A stretch of 15,935 bases of DNA from Planctomycetota bacterium (lineage in GTDB: Bacteria; Planctomycetota; Planctomycetia; Pirellulales; Pirellulaceae). The notes beneath the pieces are model-generated. The model searched no databases. It was given only the letters and a program-made list of their open reading frames with translations, and was not told the origin of the DNA. Location of the stretch: positions 1-15,935 of the forward strand of contig JAJSAJ010000644.1 of the NCBI GenBank assembly GCA_024274855.1, given 5' to 3'. Numbering within the stretch: position 1 is the stretch's first letter; the number at the start of each line of letters is the position of its first letter. Position numbers and translations under genes: made by a program. Positions 1 through 6,863 of the stretch are shown here, in pieces.

Positions 1-2
1 AA

Positions 3-443
3 CCAACACAAGCTCGCCGCAACGCACTAGCACAGCAAATGAGAACCTATCTGCGCGCGGCGGCGGAGAGTCACCATCAACTGCAACAACGTCTAAGCCA
101 GAAACAAGAGACGGGCGAATTGGATGCTCTGGAACGTAAAATTCTACGCAATACCTACTTTGAATACGCGGACGCGCTTTTTGATCTTGGCGACTACGAA
201 CAGGCGATCAAAGCCTATTCGGACGCGACGAATCGTTATCAGCATTCGCCAGAGGCCATTGAGTCATTGATGCAGATTGCCAGTTGTTATCGTCACATGA
301 GCGCACCGGACGAGGCAAGGGCGACGCTCCTTCAAGCTGTCGGCGTCTTGTCACGAATCCGCGAAGATACCGATTTCGAGAAAACAACCCGATACCGTCG
401 CGACGATTGGAAAGAGCTTCTCACCTGGTTATCCAAGTGGTAG
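3..443 (+). CDS. TPR-repeat protein, C-terminal part (5' end outside window)
   Basis: The reading frame is open from the left edge of the window to a TAG at 441-443, so this is the last ~146 residues of a longer protein; the ATG at 39 is probably internal. The visible part is helical and contains at least one clear tetratricopeptide unit (YFEYADALFDLGDYEQAIKAY, with the typical A-L-D-Y-A pattern), followed by a second weaker one around SLMQIASCYRHMSAPDEA. TPR units are protein-protein interaction scaffolds. No signal peptide can be judged because the N-terminus is missing. It lies 77 bp before a FlgN-like gene on the same strand, so a link to flagellar export or assembly is possible but is inferred from position only. 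The specific function is not recognisable. Confidence 0.75.
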   Translation, partial: PTQARRNALAQQMRTYLRAAAESHHQLQQRLSQKQETGELDALERKILRNTYFEYADALFDLGDYEQAIKAYSDATNRYQHSPEAIESLMQIASCYRHMSAPDEARATLLQAVGVLSRIREDTDFEKTTRYRRDDWKELLTWLSKW

Positions 444-520
444 TCTCGCCCCGACCGAACGCTTTTTTCAAACAGGGAATTGAACAGGACAACTTCAAGG
501 ACGAGAAAGGATTGCCTGGC

Positions 521-979
521 GTGGACGACCGTTTCGACACCGATTTCCTTACTGAGCTGATTGGCAAGAAACTTGCCGTACTGCAACAGCTGCGAGATCT
601 GTCTCGACGGCAAACGGATTTAATCACAGACGGGAATACGTCACGTCTTCTGTCAGTTCTCGCAGCCAAACAGACCTTACTGGCTGAACTGCAAAAAATC
701 CAAAAACGGCTGAATCCCTTTCGCAACCAGGATCCGGAAACACGGCACTGGCGATCCCGCGAGGATCGCCTGCAGTGCCGCCAACTATCGGAGCGTTGCG
801 AAACACTGCTCGGTGAGATCATGCTGGTGGAACGTCAGAGCGAATCCGAGTTGCTTCAGCGTCGAAACGCCGCCGTGGCGCGTCTTCAAGGAAGCCACTC
901 GGCAACCCGAGCGACCCGCGCGTACATTGACTCACCGCTACCGACACGGCAGAGACTAGACCTAAGTTCCGAATCCTAG
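521..979 (+). CDS. FlgN-like flagellar export chaperone
   Basis: This is a small (152 aa), highly charged, almost entirely helical protein rich in Leu, Gln and Arg, with a long coiled-coil-like segment (LAVLQQLRDLSRRQ near the N-terminus, then LLAELQKIQKRLNPF). FlgN proteins are cytoplasmic chaperones that hold hook-associated proteins FlgK and FlgL before export. Size, composition and position just upstream of flagellar regulators fit FlgN; FliT-like or an unrelated coiled-coil protein are alternatives. The start is chosen as GTG 521, which has a purine-rich GAGAAAGG ten bases upstream. The frame is open further upstream but there it overlaps the preceding TPR gene and the translation is not protein-like. 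A GTG at 437 is the other candidate. The gene ends with TAG at 977-979, 44 bp before the kinase gene. Family assignment is moderate. Confidence 0.6.
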   Translation: MDDRFDTDFLTELIGKKLAVLQQLRDLSRRQTDLITDGNTSRLLSVLAAKQTLLAELQKIQKRLNPFRNQDPETRHWRSREDRLQCRQLSERCETLLGEIMLVERQSESELLQRRNAAVARLQGSHSATRATRAYIDSPLPTRQRLDLSSES

Positions 980-1023
980 ATGATCGCCCCTTCCAGACGG
1001 TACGACCGGAAGATGGACTGAAC

Positions 1024-1899
1024 ATGATGACAACAGCGCAAACGCGGCCTATTCGCAAGGACCATCCGAAAAGCGTCCGTCCGGACCACGCCACGGAACT
1101 GCAAGCGGTTCTGGCCGCCTGGCAATCGGCGACCGATCGCTTGCAGAAAACGCACGAGACGCTTCAGCACGAAGTCAAACGTCTGACCGACGAACTGGAA
1201 ATCAAGAATCGAGAACTAGCTCGCAAGAACCGATTGGCCGATCTTGGCCAGATGGCATCTCACGTGGCTCACGACGTTCGCAACAGCCTGGTTCCTCTGA
1301 CGCTCTACTTGAGCCTACTCCGCCGACATCTGGCTGGATCGCCAAACTCAGTGGCACTGATGGACAAGATCGATTCCGGTTTCACCGCATTAGAGGCGAT
1401 TGTCAACGACCTGCTTCAGTTCACATCCCAACGCGATCCAATGTGGCAGCCTTTTGATCTTGGCAAGCTGGTCAACGACGTTTGCGAAGGGCTGCTCCCG
1501 CAACTGGAGGCCCAAGGAATTCGGACCGAGTTGGATATCCCGGCCGGTCTGACCCTGGTCGCCGATCCGGAGATGATGCGTCGTGCGGTACTGAATCTGC
1601 TGCTGAATGCCCTGGATGTGATGCGGCATGGGGGTGAATTAACGATCACCGGAATAGCGATTTGCCATGGCATCGAGCTGGAGATCGCCGACAGCGGTCC
1701 CGGACTCGGGGATGACGAACCACGGCGTCTGTTCGAGCCTTTCTTCACGACAAAAGACGGGGGAACGGGGCTCGGCCTGGCCATTGTCGAACGCATGGCG
1801 ACCGCCCATGGCGGCGAGATCATTGCGGCCAACTGTGCCCAGGGCGGTGCCGCGTTCACCATCCGAATACCAAACCGATCGATGGAGACAGTCGCGTAA
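1024..1899 (+). CDS. Soluble sensor histidine kinase (FlrB/FleS/FlgS-type) for flagellar genes
   Basis: This 291-aa protein autophosphorylates on histidine and should pass the phosphate to the response regulator encoded directly after it. Residues ~30-75 form a coiled coil. The HisKA dimerisation domain follows, with the H-box VAHDVRNSL and phospho-acceptor His83 (the usual N-P-L is N-S-L here). The HATPase domain has an N-box with N191 and N195, a G1 box DSGPGL at 223-228, an F-box FEPFFTTK at 237-244 and a G2 box GGTGLGLA at 246-253. There is no membrane segment and no recognisable PAS, GAF or HAMP domain, so any signal must be cytoplasmic and enter through the short N-terminus or a partner protein. 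The start ATG 1024 is followed by a second in-frame ATG at 1027; weak GGA-type sites lie upstream. Its stop overlaps the next start (TAATG), indicating translational coupling. Confidence 0.9.
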   Translation: MMTTAQTRPIRKDHPKSVRPDHATELQAVLAAWQSATDRLQKTHETLQHEVKRLTDELEIKNRELARKNRLADLGQMASHVAHDVRNSLVPLTLYLSLLRRHLAGSPNSVALMDKIDSGFTALEAIVNDLLQFTSQRDPMWQPFDLGKLVNDVCEGLLPQLEAQGIRTELDIPAGLTLVADPEMMRRAVLNLLLNALDVMRHGGELTITGIAICHGIELEIADSGPGLGDDEPRRLFEPFFTTKDGGTGLGLAIVERMATAHGGEIIAANCAQGGAAFTIRIPNRSMETVA

Positions 1900-3320
1900 T
1901 GGCCTCAGACGACATCACACCCCCGATTGGAAACATCTTGGTCGTGGACGACCACCGGCGTGCGCGCGAGTCGATGGCCGATATTCTCATGCATGCCGGC
2001 CATGAAGTTCACTGCTGTGGCAGCGCCATGGAGGCGTTGGCAAAGCTGCAATCCTGGCCCGCCGACGTCGTCCTGACCGACTTGAAAATGCCGGGCATGA
2101 CGGGACTCGAGTTGATTCAGGCTCTGGCTGAACGTCAGATCGATGCTCAGGTTGTCATGGTGACGGCTCACGCCACGGTGGCTTCGGCCGTTACCGCCAT
2201 GCGTTACGGCGCGTTTGACTACATCGAGAAACCCTTCAGTATCGACCAACTCGAGAATCTTGTTTCGCGAGCGCTCCGCAACGGCGAGTCCCATCGTCAA
2301 CAGTCGCACGTACCGGCATGCGGCAGCGCCTGCGACCAGGTCGCGATGATCGGCTCGAGCGTGGCGATGCGAACGCTCCGCCATCGCATTGCCCAAATCG
2401 GGCCGACCGCCGAAACCGTCCTCATCACCGGAGAGAGCGGAACCGGCAAGGAACTGGTCGCTCGGGCGATCCACCTGGCCAGCAAGCGGGCCGAAACGAC
2501 GCTGGTCGGCTTGAACTGTCCGGCCCTTTCGCCCCAACTCATGGAGAGCGAATTATTTGGACATCGGCAAGGGGCATTTACGGGCGCCGATTCATCGCGA
2601 GTCGGGCGTTTCGAACTGGCCGACGGTGGCACCATCCTGCTGGACGAAATCACCGAGATTGCTTTGCCGCTGCAGGCCAAATTGCTGCGTGTGTTGCAAG
2701 AGAAGACATTTGAGCCGGTCGGGTCCAGTACTTCATTACGTGTCGACGTGCGGGTTCTCGCAACGACAAACCGCGACCTGCTCGGAGAGATACGTGCCGG
2801 TAATTTTCGTCAAGATCTCTACTTTCGGCTCGCCGTACTCCCGATTCATGTACCGCCTCTTCGCGAGCGTCCGAAAGATATCCCGGAGCTGGTCGAGTAT
2901 TTCCTACGGCGAGCGGCAATTCGGCTGGAAAAACCCGCCAGCCAGCTGGACGCGGACGCCCTCCAACTGCTGCTTCACTACCACTGGCCTGGCAATGTTC
3001 GTGAATTGGAAAACATTATTACGCGGGCAAGCCTGTTGGGCGACTCACTCATAACAGCATCTGAATTACGCGACTGGTTGCTCGATGTGCCAGGCAGGAT
3101 ACCCAGCAGCGGGGCACCGCCGACTCCGCCGGCGAGTATTGAGGTCGGCATGAGTCTTCAGGTGATGGAACGTAAGCTGATTGAAGCAACACTGGCACAC
3201 TACGACGGTCACCGTGCCAAAACAGCTAAGGCGTTGGGAATTGGTATTCGAACACTAGCCAACAAGTTACGCGGCTATGGCTATGGCCCACGCGCCAAAG
3301 CCTTTTCACGTGCAGCCTGA
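1899..3320 (+). CDS. Sigma-54-dependent response regulator (FlrC/FleR/FlgR-type) of flagellar genes
   Basis: This 473-aa NtrC-family activator has all three domains. The receiver (residues ~12-125) has the acidic pair D17/D18, phospho-acceptor D61 in LTDLKMPG, T89 and K111. The AAA+ domain (~148-385) has Walker A GESGTGKE at 178-185, the sigma-54-contacting loop GAFTGA at 225-230, Walker B GGTILLDE at 243-250, and the FRQDLYFRL and LRERPKDI segments. A Pro-rich linker (PPTPP near 407) leads to a C-terminal Fis-type helix-turn-helix (~425-461). The intact GAFTGA and Walker motifs indicate an active ATPase that remodels sigma-54 polymerase at a -24/-12 promoter. It is coupled to the kinase gene by a TAATG overlap. 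The nearest likely target is the promoter at 3560-3575 before flgB. The FlrC/FleR role is inferred from context. Confidence 0.93.
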   Translation: MASDDITPPIGNILVVDDHRRARESMADILMHAGHEVHCCGSAMEALAKLQSWPADVVLTDLKMPGMTGLELIQALAERQIDAQVVMVTAHATVASAVTAMRYGAFDYIEKPFSIDQLENLVSRALRNGESHRQQSHVPACGSACDQVAMIGSSVAMRTLRHRIAQIGPTAETVLITGESGTGKELVARAIHLASKRAETTLVGLNCPALSPQLMESELFGHRQGAFTGADSSRVGRFELADGGTILLDEITEIALPLQAKLLRVLQEKTFEPVGSSTSLRVDVRVLATTNRDLLGEIRAGNFRQDLYFRLAVLPIHVPPLRERPKDIPELVEYFLRRAAIRLEKPASQLDADALQLLLHYHWPGNVRELENIITRASLLGDSLITASELRDWLLDVPGRIPSSGAPPTPPASIEVGMSLQVMERKLIEATLAHYDGHRAKTAKALGIGIRTLANKLRGYGYGPRAKAFSRAA

Positions 3321-3383
3321 AACACTAAAAACTTCGAACAGGAGCATTTGTCAAGAAATAGACTGCAGGCCTGGCTCGTTCCG

Positions 3384-3422
3384 ATCGGCAATTCCTGCCG
3401 ATTGCAATGGGCAACGCTTGCC
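3384..3422. promoter_or_regulatory. Candidate enhancer (UAS): two GGCA-N5-TGCC inverted repeats
   Basis: Two dyads share the same core GGCA-N5-TGCC. The first, ATCGGCAATTCCTGCCGAT at 3384-3402, is perfect with 7-bp arms. The second, GGCAACGCTTGCC at 3410-3422, has 5-bp arms. Their centres (3393 and 3416) are 23 bp apart, about two helical turns, so dimers could bind on one DNA face. They lie about 170-193 bp upstream of the predicted start site of the flgB promoter, the usual distance for binding sites of NtrC-type activators. The likely binder is the regulator ending at 3320. The repeats are seen directly; their function is inferred. Confidence 0.5.
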
Positions 3423-3430
3423 GATTTCGT

Positions 3431-3463
3431 CGGTGGCCGGTGGCCGGTGCGTCCTGTCACCGG
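3431..3463. repeat. CGGTGGC direct repeats and GC-rich hairpin between regulator and flgB
   Basis: The heptamer CGGTGGC occurs twice in tandem from 3431, followed by the related CGGTGCG. It runs into a perfect 6-bp inverted repeat, CCGGTG at 3444-3449 and CACCGG at 3458-3463, with an 8-nt loop. No T-run follows, so it is not a standard intrinsic terminator, although it could slow read-through from the regulator gene. It may also be chance in GC-rich DNA. The rest of the 300-bp gap (3321-3620) holds no convincing gene. Confidence 0.35.
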
Positions 3464-3559
3464 AAAGACATCTGGCCAATGAAATCAGGAACTAACCTCG
3501 GATCGAGCAAGGCAGTTTGGACGACTGGCCAGCTCCGGTCGGCAATCGAAAAACCCTGA

Positions 3560-3575
3560 TGGCATGCGACTTGCA
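3560..3575 (+). promoter_or_regulatory. Sigma-54 (-24/-12) promoter of the flgB unit
   Basis: TGGCATGCGACTTGCA matches the sigma-54 consensus TGGCACG-N4-TTGCA at all specified bases but one (C to T in the -24 element), with exact GG-N10-GC spacing. With C3574 as -12, transcription would start near 3586, giving a ~35-nt leader that carries the flgB ribosome site. It sits directly after a gene for a sigma-54 activator with an intact GAFTGA loop, which strengthens the call. Confidence 0.8.
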
Positions 3576-3610
3576 GCCAGCCTTTGGCACAAGAATGCGA
3601 AAGCGGGTCT

Positions 3611-3615
3611 GGAGG
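3611..3615 (+). promoter_or_regulatory. Ribosome binding site of flgB (decides the start)
   Basis: GGAGG lies 5 bases before ATG 3621. The frame is open further upstream to an ATG at 3564, but that codon is inside the -24/-12 promoter and upstream of the predicted transcription start, so 3621 is the real start. Confidence 0.8.
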
Positions 3616-3620
3616 CCCCC

Positions 3621-4034
3621 ATGATTCCCAATTTATTCGACAGCACGAACATACCGGTTCTCCAAGAGGTGTTGAGTTTTTCCGAGGCTCGGCACAACGT
3701 CCTGGCCGGGAATATTGCCAACGTCGATACGCCGGGGTACAAGGTCCGTGATCTTTCACTCGATACATTTCAAGAACGTCTGAAGGAAGCCATTTTCGAA
3801 CGTGACACGGCGCGTCAGGCACCCTCGCCCGGCCTCGCCCAGAGCGATCCCGGCGATGCTCTGCGAAACGTGCATGATTCGATCAAATCCGTATTGTTCC
3901 TTGATGGCAGTGATGTCGGCCTGGAACAACAAGTTACCGAAGTCGCCAAAAACCAATTGATGCACAACATGGCAATTGCCATCATGAGTAGCCAGTTTCG
4001 CCTGTTGCAGACCGCCATCAGCGAACGCGTCTGA
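3621..4034 (+). CDS. flgB: Flagellar basal-body proximal rod protein FlgB
   Basis: This 137-aa protein is a subunit of the proximal rod, which links the MS ring and export gate to the distal rod. It is exported by the flagellar type III system and has no Sec signal. The N-terminal rod motif NIANVDTPGYKVRD (31-44) and the C-terminal helix (~100-135, with VTEVAKNQL and FRLLQTAISERV) are the two parts of the coiled-coil D0 domain shared by axial proteins. Length is normal for FlgB. It starts at ATG 3621 behind GGAGG and is the first gene of the predicted sigma-54 transcription unit. flgC follows after a 43-bp gap. Confidence 0.96.
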   Translation: MIPNLFDSTNIPVLQEVLSFSEARHNVLAGNIANVDTPGYKVRDLSLDTFQERLKEAIFERDTARQAPSPGLAQSDPGDALRNVHDSIKSVLFLDGSDVGLEQQVTEVAKNQLMHNMAIAIMSSQFRLLQTAISERV

Positions 4035-4077
4035 TCGGTTCCCACGTTTCGAATTGGTTCACCAAGGAAGGGTCCCC

Positions 4078-4500
4078 ATGTTTAGAGCACTTGACATCAG
4101 CACGAGCGCTCTGGTTACCCAGCGAACTCGATTGAATGCCATCTCAGGCAATCTGGCCAACATGTCGTCCGTGCGCAATGAAAACGGTGAGTTGAAGCCG
4201 TATCAGGAACGGTTTGTCGTCTTCCAGCCGGACGAAGATCTTCAAACGCGAGACGGCGCCATGGGCGTCAAAGTCAGCTCGGTGCAAACAGAAACCGTCG
4301 AACCGAACTATCGCTACCAGCCCGGTCATCCCCTTGCCATCAAGCAGGGCAAATGGAAAGGCTATGTGGCATACCCCAAGGTCGACATGGTAACTGAGTT
4401 CGTTGACTCATTGGTCGCCACACGCGCCTATGAGGCCAACTTGGGGATTATGGAAGTGACGAAAGATCTGAATCAACAGTCGCTTAGGATCATTGCATAG
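4078..4500 (+). CDS. flgC: Flagellar basal-body proximal rod protein FlgC
   Basis: This 140-aa rod subunit assembles next to FlgB. The N-terminus carries the rod motif around RLNAISGNLANMSSVR (18-33). The C-terminal half has the FlgC hallmarks PGHPLA, the segment GYVAYPKVDMVTEFVD (95-110), and RAYEANLGIMEVTKDLNQQ, which forms the second half of the D0 coiled coil. The canonical aromatic-rich NVDTPGY turn is replaced by MSSVRNENGE, as is common in FlgC. ATG 4078 is chosen because AAGGAAGGG ends about 5 bases upstream; an earlier GTG at 4054 has no such site. A 230-bp gap separates it from fliE. Confidence 0.95.
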   Translation: MFRALDISTSALVTQRTRLNAISGNLANMSSVRNENGELKPYQERFVVFQPDEDLQTRDGAMGVKVSSVQTETVEPNYRYQPGHPLAIKQGKWKGYVAYPKVDMVTEFVDSLVATRAYEANLGIMEVTKDLNQQSLRIIA

Positions 4501-4584
4501 TCGGCGTCCGGCATAAGCTGGAGCCGCCAACGTGCGCAAACCGCGTACGCCCGAAGAAACCAGAACAGAGGCAACCGACGCGAG

Positions 4585-4602
4585 GGACGCGAAGGGGCGT
4601 CC
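4585..4602. repeat. Hairpin in the flgC-fliE gap
   Basis: GGACGC (4585-4590) and GCGTCC (4597-4602) form a perfect 6-bp stem with a GAAGGG loop. There is no T-run after it, so it is not a standard terminator. It could be an mRNA stability or processing element. The 230-bp gap (4501-4730) otherwise shows no convincing gene; small frames there look like chance. Confidence 0.3.
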
Positions 4603-4730
4603 ACGATTCAAACAGCGCACTTGGCTTCGGCTCCGCGTCCCCGCACTGCCAGCCAGGCAAGAGCAACGGAGAATCACCCGTGGGAGGGCTCCAGCAAGCC
4701 CCCTATACGATCGAGGAGACTGATAACGCC

Positions 4731-5039
4731 ATGAATCCGATTCAAGGACCACTACGACCACCGACTCCACCTCCCATGCCCGCCATGTCGCCAAGCATGC
4801 CGATGGATACGGAAGAAGTACCATCGTTCAAGAACTTGTTGATGGATGGAATCGAACAAGTCAATGCGATGCAACACCAGGCCGATACGGCCGTCCAACA
4901 GCTGATGACCGGTGACGACATCGATCCGGCTGCCGTTTTGACAACGGTCCAGAAGGCAGACATGTCTTTTCGAATGATGATGCAGATCCGAAACAAGCTG
5001 ATGCAGGCCTTCCAGGAGATCAAGGAGATTCGAATTTAG
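4731..5039 (+). CDS. fliE: Flagellar hook-basal body complex protein FliE
   Basis: FliE (102 aa here) is the small adapter that joins the MS ring and export gate to the rod, and is the first axial protein exported. The N-terminal 30 residues are Pro- and Met-rich and probably disordered (PPTPPPMPAMSP). The conserved helical part starts at FKNLLMDGIEQVNAMQHQAD (33-52). The C-terminus has the family signature VQKADMSFRMMMQIRNKLMQ (73-92) followed by AFQEIKEIRI; most FliE end in a similar A-x-x-E-I-x-x-M/I pattern. ATG 4731 is chosen; GAGGAG lies 12 bases upstream, rather far. The frame extends upstream to a GTG at 4680, but the added residues are not conserved-looking. fliF follows after 159 bp. 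Confidence 0.94.
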   Translation: MNPIQGPLRPPTPPPMPAMSPSMPMDTEEVPSFKNLLMDGIEQVNAMQHQADTAVQQLMTGDDIDPAAVLTTVQKADMSFRMMMQIRNKLMQAFQEIKEIRI

Positions 5040-5144
5040 CAAGCTCGTGTCAGCGGGCGTTGACGCGGCCTCGGCCGTAACTGAGATTGTCACACTCGCC
5101 ACGAGAAGGCCTTGCATTTTCCACGAAAACCTGTTGCCTTTGCC

Positions 5145-5174
5145 CTGCCGCCGCGCCGGTATGCATCGCGGCAG
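5145..5174. repeat. Inverted repeat in the fliF leader
   Basis: CTGCCGC (5145-5151) pairs perfectly with GCGGCAG (5168-5174) around a 16-nt loop that contains the palindrome ATGCAT. It ends 13 nt before the fliF ribosome site GGAG (5188-5191), so a stem here could influence fliF translation. No T-run is present. Function is unproven. Confidence 0.3.
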
Positions 5175-5198
5175 TCCTGAGAAAAACGGAGTCGAGGG

Positions 5199-6863
5199 AT
5201 GGACTTTCTGAACAAATCATACGGACAGGTCACCGATCTATTCCGTAGCATGACACCCGGCTCGCGCATTACAGCCGGCCTTCTGCTGATCGTGATCACG
5301 ACAAGCCTGGTCTATTTGTTCGTTTTTCAGGCGCAATCAGGAACCGACTACCTGTTCGGAGCTCGCGAGTTCTCGCAAACCGAGCTTGACGCCATGCAAA
5401 AGGCATTTGGCACCGCCGGGCTCGATCAATTCGAGGTGGTCGGTTTTCGGATCAGGGTTCCACGCCGCAAGCGCTATCAGTACATCCAAGCTCTGTCACA
5501 AGAAAACTTTACTCCGGAGAACTTCGATTCAGCCGTCGACGAGGTATTGTCGAGCAGCAGCAGCTGGTTTGAATCGAGTCAGCTGCGATCGATGAAAATC
5601 CAGCATGCCACTCAGAAGAAGCTGGCTCGAGTCATCTCGGCGATCACGGGAATCGAACGGGCAACCGTTCAGTATCACGAAGAACGCAAGGGGGGATACC
5701 CAGTCGAAACGATTCGGAAGGCAACGATCGCGGTCGCTGCTTCGGGGCGAAGACCTTTGGATGCCGCCCTAGTACGCGCCGTTCGGGCGACAACATCGGG
5801 CTGGTTCGGTATCGATCCTGAAAACGTCGTCGTTACGGATCTGGTCCGAGGCCGCGCTTATGGTGGCAAGAACGATATTGACGATCGCGGCGCGGCCGAC
5901 ACGGTCTATGCCGACACGAAACACATGTTTGAGAAAGCCTGGCAGGAGACCATTCTCGATCGGCTCTCCATGTATCCAGGTATCGTTGCCGCGGTCAATG
6001 TGCAACTCGATCCGGAAATGGATAACGTGACCAGCAAAGTCACCTACGATCCGCAAGCAACCGCAATTGAATCCAACACGTCTCAAAAGACGCGAGAGAC
6101 CAAGTCGCCGGCCGGCGGCCGACCCGGCGCGGTCACCAACGAAGTACCGAGCAACCAACCACGGGAGATTCTCGCGTCGAGCAGTCCGATCGTCTCGTCC
6201 GATGAATCGACCGAAAAGCAAGTCTCGGTCGCCGGACACGAACAGACACGTTCCAAGAAGGCATCCTTGATTCCCCAGCAAGTCACGGTCTCGGTCGGCG
6301 TTCCCAAAAGCTACTACCGTACAGTCTGGAAACAACGCAATCCTCCGAAGGCCGACCAGGCACCGGTCGAACCGGATCAGACAGCACTCAAGGGCATCGA
6401 ACAGGATGTCAAGAAGGACATTGAAGTGGCCATTGTGAGTCTGCTACCTTCCCTGTCCGCCGGCACCAATCCGTACCCTCAAGTAACAGTCACCAGTTAC
6501 GACGACTTGCCACCCGAACCGATTGTCGAGCCGTCAATGGCCGAAACCGGTTTGGCGTGGCTCTCGGAAAACTGGCAGACTCTGGCCCTTTTTGGCATTG
6601 GCCTGATCAGTCTCATGATGGTTCGCGGCATGATTCGATCGGCTGCCGCCGACGCGCCCCCCACGCCCGCGGTATTGCCCCTACCCGAGCACCCTGCAAA
6701 TGAAACAACCGAAGAGGAGCCTCACACCGAAGAAACAATGGTCCTCAATCGTCGCGCCAAGTCGACCGGCTCAACACTCCGTGAAGAACTCACCATACTC
6801 GTCAAAGAAGATCCAGATGCGGCCGCGAACGTGCTCCGTACGTGGATCGGAGATATCGCATGA
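5199..6863 (+). CDS. fliF: Flagellar MS-ring protein FliF
   Basis: FliF (554 aa) builds the membrane-embedded MS ring that is the base of the basal body and surrounds the export gate. The N-terminal membrane segment is ~25-43 (around TAGLLLIVITTSLVYLFVF). The periplasmic ring-building domains follow (EFSQTELDAMQKAF, the SQENFTPENFDSAV stretch, then RATVQYHEE and IAVAASGRRPLDAALVRAVR). A variable, Ser/Pro/Thr-rich loop spans roughly 285-365. The second membrane segment is ~459-480 (LALFGIGLISLMMVRGMI). The cytoplasmic tail ends in LREELTILVKEDPDAAANVL and RTWIGDIA, the FliG-binding element. Start ATG 5199 has GGAG seven bases upstream. Its stop overlaps the fliG start by ATGA, which couples production of the two partners. 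Length is typical of the family. Confidence 0.97.
   Translation: MDFLNKSYGQVTDLFRSMTPGSRITAGLLLIVITTSLVYLFVFQAQSGTDYLFGAREFSQTELDAMQKAFGTAGLDQFEVVGFRIRVPRRKRYQYIQALSQENFTPENFDSAVDEVLSSSSSWFESSQLRSMKIQHATQKKLARVISAITGIERATVQYHEERKGGYPVETIRKATIAVAASGRRPLDAALVRAVRATTSGWFGIDPENVVVTDLVRGRAYGGKNDIDDRGAADTVYADTKHMFEKAWQETILDRLSMYPGIVAAVNVQLDPEMDNVTSKVTYDPQATAIESNTSQKTRETKSPAGGRPGAVTNEVPSNQPREILASSSPIVSSDESTEKQVSVAGHEQTRSKKASLIPQQVTVSVGVPKSYYRTVWKQRNPPKADQAPVEPDQTALKGIEQDVKKDIEVAIVSLLPSLSAGTNPYPQVTVTSYDDLPPEPIVEPSMAETGLAWLSENWQTLALFGIGLISLMMVRGMIRSAAADAPPTPAVLPLPEHPANETTEEEPHTEETMVLNRRAKSTGSTLREELTILVKEDPDAAANVLRTWIGDIA

Noticed and set aside
3582..3598. Second -24/-12-like sequence TTGGCACAAGAATGCGA before flgB
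   Set aside because: The GGCAC element is good, but the spacing to GC is one base too short (GG-N9-GC) and the TT of the -12 element is missing. The match at 3560-3575 is much better.
4622..4637. Possible sigma-54 promoter before fliE (TGGCTTCGGCTCCGCG)
   Set aside because: Spacing of GG and GC is right, but the rest of both elements does not match (CTTC and CCGC in place of CACG and TTGC).
4532..4723. Small open frame of 63 codons between flgC and fliE
   Set aside because: Arg/Pro-rich composition typical of chance frames in GC-rich DNA; no ribosome site and no recognisable domain.
5769..6335. Long antisense open frame of 188 codons opposite fliF
   Set aside because: It lies wholly opposite a well-conserved gene; composition reflects the complement of fliF codons.
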